A stretch of DNA of 64,000 nucleotides from Trichoderma breve (GCF_028502605.1 NC_079233.1:868001-932000); one strand, 5' to 3'; shown: positions 49,010-64,000, counted from the first letter of the stretch. A program made the numbers and translations. The notes: a model not told the origin generated them from the letters alone.

Positions 49010-51251
49010 TAGAGGGTTTCTAATTGTTTGTTTTTCGATTTTTCCTTGTCATGGTATGGGACAGGCTCTAGTAGACGCGCTCGTCACCATCATTTCCTTC
49101 ACGACTTTCTTTTTACATGAATCTTTTTACGGTCATTCAGCGACGGCGTTGTGATAAGATTCTCTGCATAAATCTTTGAGGACGACTTCTGAGCTCGCCA
49201 TCTACTTCACCTTAGCGTTTCTATTCTCTTCATTGGTTGACCGCCGCCATACAACACGACGGTATTGCGGAATGTCTAACGAGCTTGATATGACTTTCTT
49301 CCACGAATGTATGACTTGAAGAAGAAGACCTCTCCTTTCATCCCTATCTCTATCTATCTTTACACTTTTGGTTTTACTCCATCGGGCAGCTCATCTTTCA
49401 ACACGGGAATTTGCGATTTGATTTTTTGGCTTTTTTTGCGGCGGAGAGGTGGAAACTCTCGGTTATGTTCGTTATGGGATCATGTTGCATGATGTAGTGT
49501 TATGGGATCTACAGACGAGTGGTTATGCAGCATAGACGAACATGCATGGTATTTAGGCGCCTTGGGCCACGGCTATTGACCTGGCCTTGGATGGAGCGGG
49601 ATGATTTGACATGATGCCTTGACCAGTTAGGCAGTTGGGTGCGATGGCTGGGAATGCCACGAATAAAAAAACGGCTTTGACTATTGTTAATGGAAGCAAC
49701 TGTTTCACCTAACGATGATTGCCTTGACCAGTGATTGACATTTGTTTGTGAGTAAGCCCACACAGCCTTGCCGCAGGCAGAGTTGCTCCACCGCCACACG
49801 CCCGAGCTATGCTTTGTGGTACCTTTGCCTCCGTTCCCTTCACCGAGCACTTGATATAACCGAGTACAGAGTTGAAGTTGGAGATAAGACAACCACTTCT
49901 TGAAAGACTTGCTTGCTACCAAGGAAGATAAGGGCGTAGGTGCTGAAAAAGAGAGGCCGTGTTTCTTTCAGTAAGCCGGCTTCATCGGAGAGGCATGCGG
50001 GAAGCGGTGTGCATGATGTGGTGAGATTAGAACTATTCCTGAAATATTTTACTCTGCAGAAGCAGCTAATGGCTTAGCACCATAGGCATGTGTACAAACA
50101 GCTGAGTGATTATTCTTCCATGGAATGCAGTCGTTTGATAGAACAGTGCTAGAGATAATCTCGGGCTATTGTGGGACGCTGGATGAGAAGTTTGTCTACA
50201 ATGGAGTCATGGATTATGTATACACTATACGCTTGTTGAATAAGTGGCATTCTGATATTGGATGGTGTTACTTTTTGAGTCCTAAATTGTAAAACATGTG
50301 AGAAAATCGCATGTGTACCTATTAATTGAACACATCGTCCACTTCTCCAAGTTTTGTTAGTGGAGGGGAGTGGATGTCTGGGGATTTAGCAACCTACCCT
50401 GCAAATCAACGAGACTTATTTACCAACTGGCCAGAAGCGGAAATTTTACTTTGATGCATTAAAAATGAATTTGGAAGATGGATGAATTTAGTTCTCTTTT
50501 CATTTCTGGCGAGATACACTCTGCTCTTCGACTTAGGTATAGTAGTTTGTGGCAGCACTACGTAGTGCAGAAGAAGTCAGGCTCCATTCTTCTCGATGTA
50601 AGGTCTTTTTGGGTGACCGTAAATTTGAAGACATGTCAAATCAACTAAGGAATACATCTCAGAATGAGACAAGAGACTAAATACAATTAATGGATAGGTA
50701 CTTGAATGAAAAAGAACGGCCAATGGAGGAATTGTGTTGAGTCATAGGGATGAAGGAAAAGCGCTCCAAAGATGAACCAACAGAGTCAGTTCCTACAAAC
50801 TGCAGCTTGCATTGCTAACTCTACGACGAGGGAGGATATGGTCTAAGATACATAAAGGTGCCTTAAATATTCTCCAGAGCGACAATGGTATCGTGAAAGT
50901 GTAACTGAGAAGAGGGGTGCAAGTCTACGTTGGAGTAGGAAGAGAGTGATCTCAGTATGATACCTATTTACGCTGCCACCTGGCGGTCAGGAGAGAGGTG
51001 CCTTCGTGTGCTCGTGCACCTGCTTTGCGTTTGATGCACACTCTCATGATCCTGATAGCCTGAGGCTGCAAGGAGCTTGAGCACGCCTATATATTCCATG
51101 CAGCTGCTCGCAGCTTCTCTCCTATCCCTCTTCCTCTTACACATCCTATCATCTTCGATCTTTGATACTACCACGCCCGCCAAGCACCACTTTTTAGTCA
51201 AGATTTTCTTCTTCTATTCCTTCCGCTACAGCTCACTTTCAGTTCCTCACA
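49010..51251. other. intergenic region, 2.2 kb
   Basis: It contains the zinc-cluster gene 3' flank and the promoter of the next gene. AT-rich from about 50 kb. A perfect 14-bp palindrome GCACTACGTAGTGC is at 50555-50568. No gene seen. Confidence 0.5.
51088..51148 (+). promoter_or_regulatory. TATA box and pyrimidine tract of the 51252 gene
   Basis: TATATAT at 51088-51094 lies about 160 nt before the ATG. It is followed by a C/T-rich run (51113-51148). This arrangement fits a core promoter with a leader of roughly 100 nt. Confidence 0.5.
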
Positions 51252-52001
51252 ATGAGCGATCTCAAGATGGAAGACGTATCGCGGGAGGATATTCCTCATG
51301 AGAAACCATGCGCCGTTCAATCAGATTCAGATGCAACCGCCCAAACCGACGCTCACCCGCGTCTTGTGGATAGCCGAACGAAAGACAAACCACGAGAGAG
51401 GGGAGGGCATTTACTTCCGAAGATATACTACGGCGGGGTTAATCTCCTTTTAGGAGAAATCCCGAAAGCATCTCATCCTGTTTGGGCTTCCTTGAAGAAG
51501 CAACTAAAGAAAACTCCCGAGTCTCAGATGTCAACCCGAGTCCTGTTCCAGCAACTAGAGGCAGCCTGCTCGACGGAGGATCTTGACTGGAAGAAATTTG
51601 ATTCTGTCAAGAGAACCTGGAAAGATGAGCCACAAATGATAAACTCGCATGCATTCTCAGCCCTTCTATTCAAGCTTATGGGTTCTTCTACTCAAAAGGA
51701 GCAACAACTGCATTTCCCTCCTGAAGATGCTCGGTATTGCCACGCTCTATCTCTTGACGGTGAATTGGCCGACTCGATATATACTTTTCTGGCACTGTCC
51801 AAGTTTGCCCAGTGGAGCAAGGGCCGCAAGGGGACGTCTCATCTACCTCCCATTCTACAAAGCAAGTTCCAAGCCTTGGAAACTCGCCTCGTGAAGAATA
51901 GAGGTGCCCCCAAGGTTCGTCAGTTTATAGAAGAATGGGGCAAAACTGCCTATACCAGCAGTGAGTCTGAGGATGACAACAATGAGGAAGATGGAGAGTA
52001 G
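51252..52001 (+). CDS. hypothetical protein, 249 aa
   Basis: I do not recognise this family. It is a single-exon frame with ATG in context CACAATGAG, supported by the TATA/CT-tract promoter upstream. The first 50 residues are polar and disordered. Residues about 55-215 look folded and mainly helical (YYGGVNLLLGEIPK, VWASLKKQLKKTPE, FQQLEAACSTEDLDWKKF, YTFLALSKFAQWSKGRKG). A strongly acidic tail follows (SSESEDDNNEEDGE). No signal peptide, membrane segment or catalytic motif is visible. The acidic tail and basic patches could suit a nuclear or RNA/chromatin-associated protein, but that is a guess. Codon use looks like that of the neighbouring real genes. Confidence 0.65.
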   Translation: MSDLKMEDVSREDIPHEKPCAVQSDSDATAQTDAHPRLVDSRTKDKPRERGGHLLPKIYYGGVNLLLGEIPKASHPVWASLKKQLKKTPESQMSTRVLFQQLEAACSTEDLDWKKFDSVKRTWKDEPQMINSHAFSALLFKLMGSSTQKEQQLHFPPEDARYCHALSLDGELADSIYTFLALSKFAQWSKGRKGTSHLPPILQSKFQALETRLVKNRGAPKVRQFIEEWGKTAYTSSESEDDNNEEDGE

Positions 52002-55555
<3,554 letters not shown>

Positions 55556-56231
55556 AGGTGTCTTTTGCTTACGACCGCACTGTTACGACTGACTTGGACG
55601 GTTCGGCGTTTTTGGGAACTTCTTTTTTTTAAAGCAGATATGGGAACTTGGCCATTGCACTGGTCAACATAGTTTATGATAGCACATTTCAGCGTCACCG
55701 ATATCACGGTACGCGACAATACACCTCTGACTGTCAACATTGACAAGTCGCAAACAATTTTTTCTCCTCCATCATGAATTTTAGTGAAATGAATTCGATA
55801 TCGTACAGTAGCAAGTCGTAATTGAGAATCAGGCCATGGCATCGAGTCGTCATGTATGCATATATCGGAGTGGTTGCAGTTAGTGGGGCCAACCTCAAAG
55901 GCAGAACCGCCACTTTACTTGCCGCTTCGTGAAGCTTCCAGCGATTCGTAACCTTCCTCCACCAGGTCTTTAAAATGTGTCTTTCAACCTGACATTTATG
56001 CTCGCAAGGCGTCGCCATGTTAACGAATCGGCTCTCCTCGGCCCGTTCTAGAATTACACATTTTTTCCCGCCTTGATACCCTGATATTAGTACTCCAACT
56101 CACCCACGGCTTCTAGCTCCCACAAGTTTATCCCTGCAAACTTGTCTCTCCATTACCCCTACTGCAACTTCACCAGCTGGCACATCATATCTGAATAGCC
56201 TTATGAGGGTGCCGATAACGGTGGCTTGGAG
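55556..56231. other. intergenic region, polyubiquitin-ETP1
   Basis: It holds the polyubiquitin 3' flank (T run at about 55622-55631) and the ETP1 promoter. Nothing else recognised. Confidence 0.5.
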
Positions 56232-58436
56232 ATGACTTCGTTTTATTTCCATATCAAATTCGAGCTTTATCCGACCGAAAACCCTGCTGCCAGACAAGAT
56301 ACATTTGCGGCGCAGAATAGCCGAGATATTTGGCTTCCATCGAACGATTCCAGCATTTTTGACGATCTTCCGGCCCATCCCCCACCTCATCGATCGGCGG
56401 CGCGCAATACAGACCTACCTGATAGAAGTAGACGTATATCTTTTGGAGCTCTGGCTACGTTGGACCGCAGAGCTGGGCTTGGCGCAAACTCGAAATCTGG
56501 AGTCATAGATTGCGGGACCCCGCGACCACCCACAGAAATCGGAGGAGGAGAAATTGAAGGCCTGCCAGGGCGACAGTCATTGGGACGAGCGAATAGCTAT
56601 CCTCTACCGCCGTCAACAGCTGCCTTGCAACCGCAGACTGCGATTCGTGACTGGAGATTTGGGCGCATCAATATCGAAACGTTAGACCCCGGCTTATACA
56701 AAAGCAACAACATGGCTGGAGAAGGCAAGGCGGCGGCTACTGCTGTCGCTGGACCATCCGCCGCTCCAGATCTGGGCCCGCCGTTTAGCGGCTCAGGAAC
56801 GGCGAAGGCAGAGTTTGTTGAGCTAGAGGGCAAGAATACAGAAGTTGGATGGGGCATCGTGCATTTCTACAGGGAGGGCGACGAGACGGCTGGGCTTGCC
56901 TCCACCCACGAGGTGGCAGAAGAAACTGAAAATATGCAAGACTGTACCACGCTCTGCATCCCTGCAGTCCCGGCCTACATGACACCCGGAGATTTCTTGG
57001 GCTTCTTGGGAGAACGATGGCAGAACGACATTAGTCACTGCCGAATGGTTATGACCTCACGGATGAACCGATACCTGGTCCTGCTCAAGTTTCGTGATAG
57101 CAAACAGGCGAAAATGTGGAGGCGAGAATATAATGGCAAGATATTCAACTCTATGGGGGTAAGACATTGAAACATGTTCCTTTACTGCAACGCTGACATA
57201 TGCTGACCTTGGGAACAGTCCCAGTCCCAAGCCTGCCACGTGGTCTTCGTCAAGAGCATCACCTTCGAACGACCGAGCCCATCTCGGGGGCACGAATATT
57301 CTCTTTCGTCGTCTTCGTCGGCCATTTCGAATAGCCTGAAGCCTTTCCCACCTCCGACTCCAAGCCTTGTGGAGCTGCCTACGTGCCCCGTCTGCCTAGA
57401 AAGAATGGACGAGACGAATGGGTTGATGACTGTACCGTGCTCTCACGTCTTCCACTGCACGTGCCTACAGCGCTGGAAAGGAGCTGGCTGCCCGGTCTGC
57501 CGGTTCACAAATCCTTCCGAGGAGAGAGATCCGTCAAATCCTTACAGTCAACCTTTTGGAGGGTCAGCGTCGAATCTGTGCAGCGTCTGTGATTGTGCTG
57601 ACGATCTCTGGATTTGCCTTATATGCGGATATCTGGGGTGTGGCCGATATAAAGGAGGGCATGCCAAGGATCACTGGAAAGACACGGCACACTGCTTTGC
57701 TTTGGAGCTGGAAACACAGCACGTGTGGGACTATGCGGGTGACATGTGGGTGCATCGTCTCATTCGTGATAAAGGCGATGGCAAGGTCGTCGAGCTTCCG
57801 GGAAGAGGTAACTACACCGCCAATGGCGAAGGGGCGGATGAGGACATGGTACCGCGTGCAAAACTGGAGACGATTGGCCTCGAGTATACCCATTTGCTAG
57901 GGAGCCAGCTCGAGTCTCAGAGGGCCTATTACGAGGGAATGATCAACAAGAGTGCTAATAAGGCTTCGAAAACCTCGGCCGAGTATGAAAAGGCAATAGC
58001 AGAGCTGTCAGAAACTCGGCAACAACATGCTACTCTGCAGGAAGAATATGGAGTCTTGAACAGAGAGACGCTCCCGCAGCTGGAGCGCGATCTTGAACGG
58101 GAGAGGAATAAGGCGAAGAAGGGAGAGAACCTTGCCAGGAGTCTTGGCCAGTCACTACAAGAAGAGAAACGACTCAATGAAGGACTTATGAAACGCATTG
58201 AGCATTTGGACACTGATGTCGAGGCGATACGCAAGCAGTTGGAGGAGCTCAGGGCAGAAAATGCAGAACTGAAGGAAATGAATCGAGACTTGACCATGTT
58301 CATCTCTGGGCAGCAGAAGCTTAAGGAGTTGGAAAACGAGGGGCAGATCGAGGAGGGTGAGCTGGAGGGAGGCACTATGAGCGTTCCCGAAGCCAAGAAG
58401 AAGAAGGCGAATAACAAAAAGAAGGGGAAGAAGTGA
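56232..58436 (+). CDS. ETP1: BRAP2/Etp1-type RING and UBP-zinc-finger protein
   Basis: Probable ubiquitin ligase related to human BRAP2 and yeast Etp1. Exons are 56232-57158 and 57219-58436 (intron 60 nt), giving 714 aa. The N-terminus MTSFYFHIKFELYP is typical of fungal members. The BRAP2 RRM-like domain lies at about 225-325 (CTTLCIPAVPAYMTPGDFLGF to NGKIFNSMG, then CHVVFVKSITFE). The RING at about 365-405 has CPVCLERMDE, PCSHVFHCTCLQRW and CPVC. The UBP-type zinc finger (about 429-490) has CSVCDCADDLWICLICGYLG, CGRYKGGHAKDHW and HVWDYAGDMWVHRL. A long coiled coil follows (about 530-690), and the protein ends in a Lys-rich tail. The family binds ubiquitin and influences Ras/MAPK signalling in animals and ethanol tolerance in yeast. 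The substrate here is unknown. The frame extends to a TTG at 56226; ATG at 56232 was used. Confidence 0.95.
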
Positions 58437-59910
58437 TTGGCAGTTTCAAGTGTTATAGCGGTTTGGTCGTCACAGCGATGAGTTGGCTAGTTTAGATGGA
58501 GTTTTGGTGGTGGGTGAGCGGAGTTGGTTACGGTGATGTCATCTTGTTTGGGATACTCCAATAGAATCCATTGTAATACTAGGTAGTAATGGCATTTGAA
58601 TCTTACAAAGAAGCAGACAGAGCACAGCAAGAGTTGCCCCTTGCATGGCCCGCCACCTCGCATGCAGCCTTGGGTGTGTGTATGCATGTGCTTACAGAGT
58701 CGTACAAATCTCCGGCGGCCGAATGAAACCAATCTCCGGGGTTCGGTGCCGGACGCGGTTACGGGGGCGTTTTTTACAATTGCATGTGATAGAGCGGCAG
58801 GGATATCGCGAAAGAGAAGCTCACGATGAATGATTATTTTGCTTGGTGTGGTATAAATTCGCATTGATGTGGTTACGTGATGAAAATGCTCAGGTTGGAT
58901 GAGATGTTACAGTAGTTGTTGTTTAGAGTTTGTTTAGAGCTCACGGCATAATATCAGACTGCATTAACGTCAAAGTTGGTGTCTCTTTTAAAGTTTCGAG
59001 CTTGCCGTTGTTGTGAGTTGTCTCAAACAACTGCATTTGCGCTATCAAAGACACATTCCGAATGCTGGCCCTCCTTGCATCGATACAATCACAACAACAA
59101 AACCCTTAATTTTTTATTTTTAGTTCTTTTGCATTTTGCGTTAGATGGCGTGCTGAGGAAGTGGGACAAAGAAGCACATGTTAATTGCGAGACCTCGATG
59201 GCGAAAACAAAAAAAAAGGTCAGCACAGGTAACCATGGCCCCTTGTTTCTCAGCAGCCCTACCGTGGTATCGACGGTGGATCTTTGCCGTTCGTCCGCCC
59301 GAGGCTAGCGCTTTGGGAGGGCCACTGCAGCTCCCTGTAGCTGTACAGTAGGAGGGTTTCGACAGCATCCCCCATGTTGGAGATTGTTGTATGGACGTTG
59401 CAGTAATTCGTTGTAAGTGGCGCGTCCGGTGATTGGGGGGCAAAAGGGAAACGTCGCTTCTCAGAGGCGCATGTAACTACGTAACTAACTACATGTACAT
59501 GTAATCTAACAACTCATTTAACTCTCTCTTCTTCTTTTTCCGCCTCTATTTTTTATTTCCCAAAATCAACAAAAGCTGAAGCTGAGATCCTTCTTGGCGT
59601 CGCGCAGCTAAACCAAAAAAACCTGGGAGAGCCCCTCTTCCCACCTCCGCGCTGGAATCGTCATCCCTCCCGTGGCCCAGCTTTTTGCTCTAAAAGCTCA
59701 AGCTACTTGGTCCTGTCCACTTTTCCCTTCCATCTCTTTCTCTCAACCAAGCTTTCGCGGAGCTTCGGATCTTCACTCACCCTGCGCATCGGTTACAGTG
59801 ACGAGCAGGGTCATTATTTAACAACGTCGATCAAAGGAGAATCAACTACTTAGCAAGCGGCTGCAATACGATACGACAACAACAACTCGACAAAAAAAGG
59901 CTCTGCAGCC
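58437..59910. other. intergenic region, ETP1-GPAT
   Basis: It holds the ETP1 3' flank with one 12-mer TACTAGGTAGTA (58577-58588), and the GPAT promoter. The latter has a 14-bp palindrome TACATGTACATGTA (59490-59503) and a C/T-rich tract at about 59520-59760. No gene seen. Confidence 0.5.
59520..59760 (+). promoter_or_regulatory. pyrimidine-rich leader/promoter tract of GPAT
   Basis: Repeated TCTCTCTTCTTC and CCATCTCTTTCTCTC words on the + strand lie 150-390 nt before the ATG, resembling the leader of FAA1 in this window. No TATA box recognised. Confidence 0.35.
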
Positions 59911-62339
59911 ATGGCTTCGCAAGAAGCTGCAGTGTCCAAGGCAGGGGCTGAGCCCCGTGAGGAGCCGGTGGAAGAGTCTGAGCAGCAGCAGCAGCCTCAG
60001 AAGGAGCTGTATCCCATGGTGAACTGGAAATACGACCTCTTCCTCTACGGGATGGGGAATCTCGTCAACCTCTTCTTCAGAGAAGTCGTGCCGCGGGGCT
60101 CGTGGAGGGTTCCGCAGACGGGGCCTGTGCTTTTTGTCGCCGCGCCACATGCAAACCAGGTATGGACCTTTTATGATATGATATCTCGTTGCGCCAAGCT
60201 AGAGAGCAAAGGAAAAGACATCAAGCTAACCATGTTTTGTGACAGTTTGTCGACGCCATCCTCCTGCAACGGACGCTGCGACTGGACGCCAACCGACGAA
60301 TCTCCCTCTTGATTGCGCAAAAGTCCGTCCACGGCTTCATTGGCTGGGGATCCCGCCAGGTCGGCTCCGTCCCCGTCGGGCGAGCGCAAGATGCCGCGAA
60401 ACCCGCGACGGGCCTCATTTACCTCCCGGACCCGATCAACGACCCGACGCTGGTGCGAGGTGTGGGCACAAAGTTTGGTGTGGGCGAGGGAGAGCCACAG
60501 GGCATGCTGTTCCTGCCGCCGGGCAAGAAGACGTCTGGCGAGAGTGTCAACATTGACCAGATCCTGGGCCCCGAAGAGATTCGCATCAAACGGCCGTTTA
60601 AGACTGCGCTGGCTTTGAAGCAGCTCACCGGACGAGATGATATCGACAAGGAGGGCCGGTTTACTGACAAGTCAGTCAACGGTTCTGCGCCGGGATACAA
60701 GGGGACCAAGTTCAAGCTTGCGCCGCATACCGACCAGACCAAGGTGTACGAGGCTGTCTTTGCGCGACTGAGGAATGGCGGGTGCGTCGGCATCTTCCCT
60801 GAAGGTGGTAGCCACGATCGCTCCGAGCTGCTCCCTCTCAAGGCCGGTGTGGCCATCATGGCCTTGGGAGCGCTGGCCGAGGCGCCCAACTGTGGCCTCA
60901 AGATTGTGCCCGTGGGCATGAACTACTTTCACCCTCACAAGTTCCGCTCGCGCGCTGTCATTGAGTTCGGAGCCCCCTTTGAGGTCCCGCCGCATCTGGT
61001 TGAGATGTACCGGAATAATCAGCGAAGAGAGGCAATCGGCCAGCTTATTGACACCGTCTACCAAGCCCTCAGCTCCGTGACCGTCTCTGCCCCAGATTAC
61101 GATACGCTGATGATGATCCAGGCTGCGCGAAGGCTCTACAACCCCACCGGCAAGAAGCTACCGTTGCCAGTTGTGGTGGAGCTGAACCGCCGTCTGGCAT
61201 TGGGCTACGAGCGCTACAAGACTGACGAGAGGATTACCAGCCTGTCTAAGAGCGTCAAGGAATACAACTCGCAGCTGCGCTATCTCAACCTGAGGGACCA
61301 CCAGGTGCAGTACGCCACCATGTCCATCTGGAAGGTCATTGTGCTCTTCGTCTATCGCTCCATCAAGCTACTAATCCTCTTCCTCTGCACTGTGCCGGGC
61401 CTGCTTCTGTTCTCACCAGTCTTTGTGGCTACAAAGATTATCAGCAGAAATAAGGCTAAGGCGGCGTTGGCGGGCTCAACCGTCAAGATCCGCGGGCGCG
61501 ACGTCATGGCTACGTGGAAGATCCTCGTTGCCTGCGGACTGGCCCCGACGCTTTACCATGGTTACTCGATTGCTGTGGTCGCTAGGGCGTGGTACGACCA
61601 CCTCTGGGGCTATTTGCCGGAATGGGTGCCACTGGTACTGGTGTATCTAGCTACGTGGGTGGCATGGACGGCCATTACCATTGCGGCGCTGCGGTTCGGC
61701 GAGGTCGGGATGGATATCTTCAAGTCACTGAGGCCGTTGGTGCTTTGTCTGGTCCCGGCATCTGATTTCAACATTCACAAACTGAAGCGGAAGCGAGCAG
61801 AGCTCAGCGCCCAGGTGACGGACTTGATCAACACCCTCGGGCCCGAGATGTTCCCCGACTTTGAAAAGACGCGGTTGGTTCCCGACTTTTCCAAGCTCGA
61901 GACGGGAGGAACTCAGACATCCCCGACAGAACACCATCCCCGGCGAGACAGCGAGGCGTCAAGCGCGGGCCCCGATATGGAGACACCGCCGCCATTGTCA
62001 CGACGCAGCACTACACAGTCCAGCCGCTTGCTCCCTCGAAACGACTCGTTCAGCAACATTGGCAGAGTTGGCATCTTCTCGACACGGCCTCCGTCGCGAT
62101 CAAGGAGTCGCTCCAACAGCGCGGGCGGTGGCTTTGGATCGAGCGGATTCCACATCAGCGGGTTTACAACTCTTGACTCTGCTGAGGGTTTCAGCGAGGC
62201 CAGCCGTAAGATTAGAGAGGCGATGAAGGACAGGCGGAAGAAGTCTGACAAGGTCAAGATGGAGGCTGGTGGAGATGAAGAGGACGAGTCTGATAGCGAT
62301 GAGGATGGGTACAACGAGGCGAGGAAGAAGAACATTTAA
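59911..62339 (+). CDS. SCT1: glycerol-3-phosphate acyltransferase (Sct1/Gpt2 type)
   Basis: It transfers an acyl group from acyl-CoA to sn-1 of glycerol-3-phosphate (and dihydroxyacetone phosphate), the first step of phospholipid and triacylglycerol synthesis at the ER. Exons are 59911-60159 and 60246-62339 (intron 86 nt), giving 780 aa, close to yeast Sct1 (759) and Gpt2 (743). Acyltransferase motif I is HANQFVD (about 80-86) and is split by the intron after HANQ. FPEGGSHDRSELLPLKAG (about 265-282) is motif III, and IVPVGMNYFHPHKFRSR follows. Two hydrophobic regions (about 444-475 and 511-568) are probably membrane-spanning. The C-terminal 150 residues are Ser/Arg-rich and acidic, a likely phosphoregulated tail. 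Sct1 versus Gpt2 identity cannot be decided by eye. Confidence 0.95.
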
Positions 62340-63624
62340 AGGGTGACCCGCTTAATGAATGCGAATTGGGTGTGGGGTCTAGTACCGTGTTACAATATGT
62401 TTTCTTTTTGTTGTTTTTCATCACCACTTGTTGTTTTGTGTTGGAGTTTTTGCGCATATACTCCGTAGGCATCTTGAATTTACCAAGGGAATTTTATGAA
62501 TGCTGTTACCGTAGATACGGCAATTTTTGACATTGATATGACATGCAACGAGTATGCGTGTAAATGGATACATCCCACATGGCCCTCGTCGGCTTATTGT
62601 ACACGACGACGTATGAAGTTTGACGCTTCTTTATGGGCTTCGGGATTGGCGCAGGGGCACTTGACGGAATCCGAACATCGGCTTTATGTACAGCAGCCTG
62701 AGTTGAATTGATACTGCGGGAGGGTTTTACCCTAGTATGATAAGGGGAAAATCAATGTTTGGTAGTATTGCGCATGCCTGCATGATGAGATTTGCTTACA
62801 CTTTTCTACTTTTCTGCCAAGGTTAGTGGTTAGTTGGAATGGTGTAGTTGTGATTGCATATGAGGCCATTGGGGATGGGAACGGACTCGGCCGACGAGCC
62901 GCCGGTGAATTGGCAGCTCGGAGATGTCGGCGATTTGAAGGCAAAGAAACAGCGGTGGGGGGACCTTGAATAGATTACGTGTCAAGCGGAAAAAAGAAAA
63001 GAACACGATTGATCCTTTTTTACTAGGTAGTATTTGACTGTAGAACCGCTGTCTCATTGGTGAATCATGGAATAAGAGATGACGACGACAAGCAAAAAGA
63101 AAAAAAAGATACAATGCGCAAGAGCTGGAAAGATTCCATGTGATGACGGGAATTTCCCGTTTGGGGCGGTCGGCCTCCACTCCCCGGGACGCTCGCATCG
63201 GCTTGGCCTGCCGGACGGGAGCTGGGGAAGGCAAAAGAATGAGGGATGGGCGTTTTTAGTTTGCATTGTTATTGGTTCGATTGTATTACTCATTTGTAGG
63301 GCGAGACGCCGGACGGATCTGATAAGGATGTTGGGGGAGAGAGTGGGATGATGAGCAGGGCTTCGTTAAATCCGAGGGAGGTTTAAAGAGCCGGGGACCA
63401 ACCCTGATGGCACCCGTTTTCTTTTGTATTTATTTTATAAATCGATTCGGGAGTTTTTCTTTCCTTTTTATTATTTGTTTGAGTCTTTTGATTTAGCGGC
63501 AGAGACAGAGGCAAAAAACTGATCATCTGGAAGGAAACGAATTAAGGGGGCGAAAAAAAAAATAGGGTTCTATATATCCACTTGGACCATCTCGGAGTTC
63601 CTTTTCTCTTTTTCTTTTCCCACC
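62340..63624. other. intergenic region, GPAT-Apd1
   Basis: It holds the GPAT 3' flank, a TACTAGGTAGTA at 63021-63032, and the promoter of the next gene. A TATATAT at 63571-63577 is only 48 nt before the ATG, which would leave a very short leader. It may not be a functional TATA box. Confidence 0.45.
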
Positions 63625-64000
63625 ATGCCGCCTCCCGCAGCCACGAACAACAACACCATCGGCAACGCGCCTCGCATGCCCGTGAAGCAAAAAATGGCCG
63701 TGTCGCTCAAGTCGCTCGTGAGCTCGGTGCTGAGCGCGGTGCCGGGGGCCGCCGGCGTGGGAGCGGCCGTATCGGGCCCGGCGTCAAGCGGGGGACCGGC
63801 GGCGATCGAGTCCCTGTTTGCGCGGACCGAGGCCGAGGTGGACGGGGAGGAGTGCTTGCATGATTGTGAGAGCTGCGCGGTGAAGTACCCGCGCGGGTTC
63901 AAGGTGGACGAGGAGGACGTGTTGTATGGGCAGGTCAAGGGGTGGAGCACGCATGTGCTTGTTGGGACGGGGAAGACGGATTGGGTGAGGGATGTTGCGG
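63625..64000 (+). CDS. APD1: Apd1-like sucrase/ferredoxin family protein, 5' part
   Basis: The frame runs off the right edge with 125 codons visible and no stop. After a Pro/Ala/Gly-rich N-terminus (about 1-75), the sequence shows CLHDCESCAVKYPRGFKVD and LYGQVKGWSTHVLVGTGKTDWVRDV. These are the start of the thioredoxin-like sucrase/ferredoxin-like domain of yeast Apd1. Family members bind a 2Fe-2S cluster through C-terminal His/Cys residues, which lie outside the window. Apd1 is linked to redox and metal tolerance. The start was chosen at ATG in context CCACCATGC, the first in the frame. Confidence 0.85.
   Translation, partial: MPPPAATNNNTIGNAPRMPVKQKMAVSLKSLVSSVLSAVPGAAGVGAAVSGPASSGGPAAIESLFARTEAEVDGEECLHDCESCAVKYPRGFKVDEEDVLYGQVKGWSTHVLVGTGKTDWVRDVA

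Overview
The window is nuclear DNA of a filamentous ascomycete (Pezizomycotina). Genes are split by short introns (53-151 nt, one of about 540 nt) with GT...AG ends. Leaders are pyrimidine-rich, and the encoded proteins match fungal families: TORC1 Kog1/Raptor, Vps27, RAM1, a Zn2Cys6 regulator and a fungal double-motif GPAT. The exact 364-aa length of the GDP-mannose pyrophosphorylase and the frequent GTAC/TACTCCGTA-type words suggest Sordariomycetes, probably Hypocreales such as Trichoderma. That placement is inference and was not tested. I see no prokaryotic, organellar or viral genes, no tRNA or 5S gene, and no secondary-metabolite cluster.

Layout. 1-3390 is gene-free apart from a 211-bp MITE-like element with 28-bp terminal inverted repeats and a 5-bp target duplication. 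3391-7992 (+) is Kog1/Raptor. 10812-13096 (+) is a long-chain acyl-CoA synthetase. 17122-13912 (-) is a rhodanese-USP deubiquitinase of the Doa4/USP8 type, head-to-head with VPS27 at 18983-21467 (+). Next are a histidine phosphatase (22554-23403, +), an unrecognised three-exon gene (24762-23734, -) and GDP-mannose pyrophosphorylase (27539-26080, -). A gene-poor stretch from 27.5 to 46.4 kb holds only a small dsRNA-binding-like protein (32275-31360, -) and the farnesyltransferase beta subunit (40993-39215, -). From 46.4 kb to the right edge, all on the + strand, lie a Zn2Cys6 regulator, an unrecognised 249-aa protein, polyubiquitin, a BRAP2/ETP1-type RING protein, a glycerol-3-phosphate acyltransferase and the 5' part of an Apd1-like sucrase/ferredoxin protein.

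Functional threads. Four of the fifteen genes belong to ubiquitin biology: DOA4-like, VPS27, polyubiquitin and ETP1. Two of these, the deubiquitinase and ESCRT-0, act on the same endosomal cargo and share one intergenic region. Acyl-CoA synthetase and GPAT are consecutive activities in glycerolipid synthesis but are 47 kb apart. Most genes are conserved housekeeping genes. The least explained parts are the two unrecognised proteins, the dsRBD-like protein, the MITE, a 12-bp word repeated three times, and the long gene-free stretches. I found no single system that I can claim is new.

All gene models were built by eye from reading frames, splice consensus and recalled family sequence. None has been checked against transcripts or databases.
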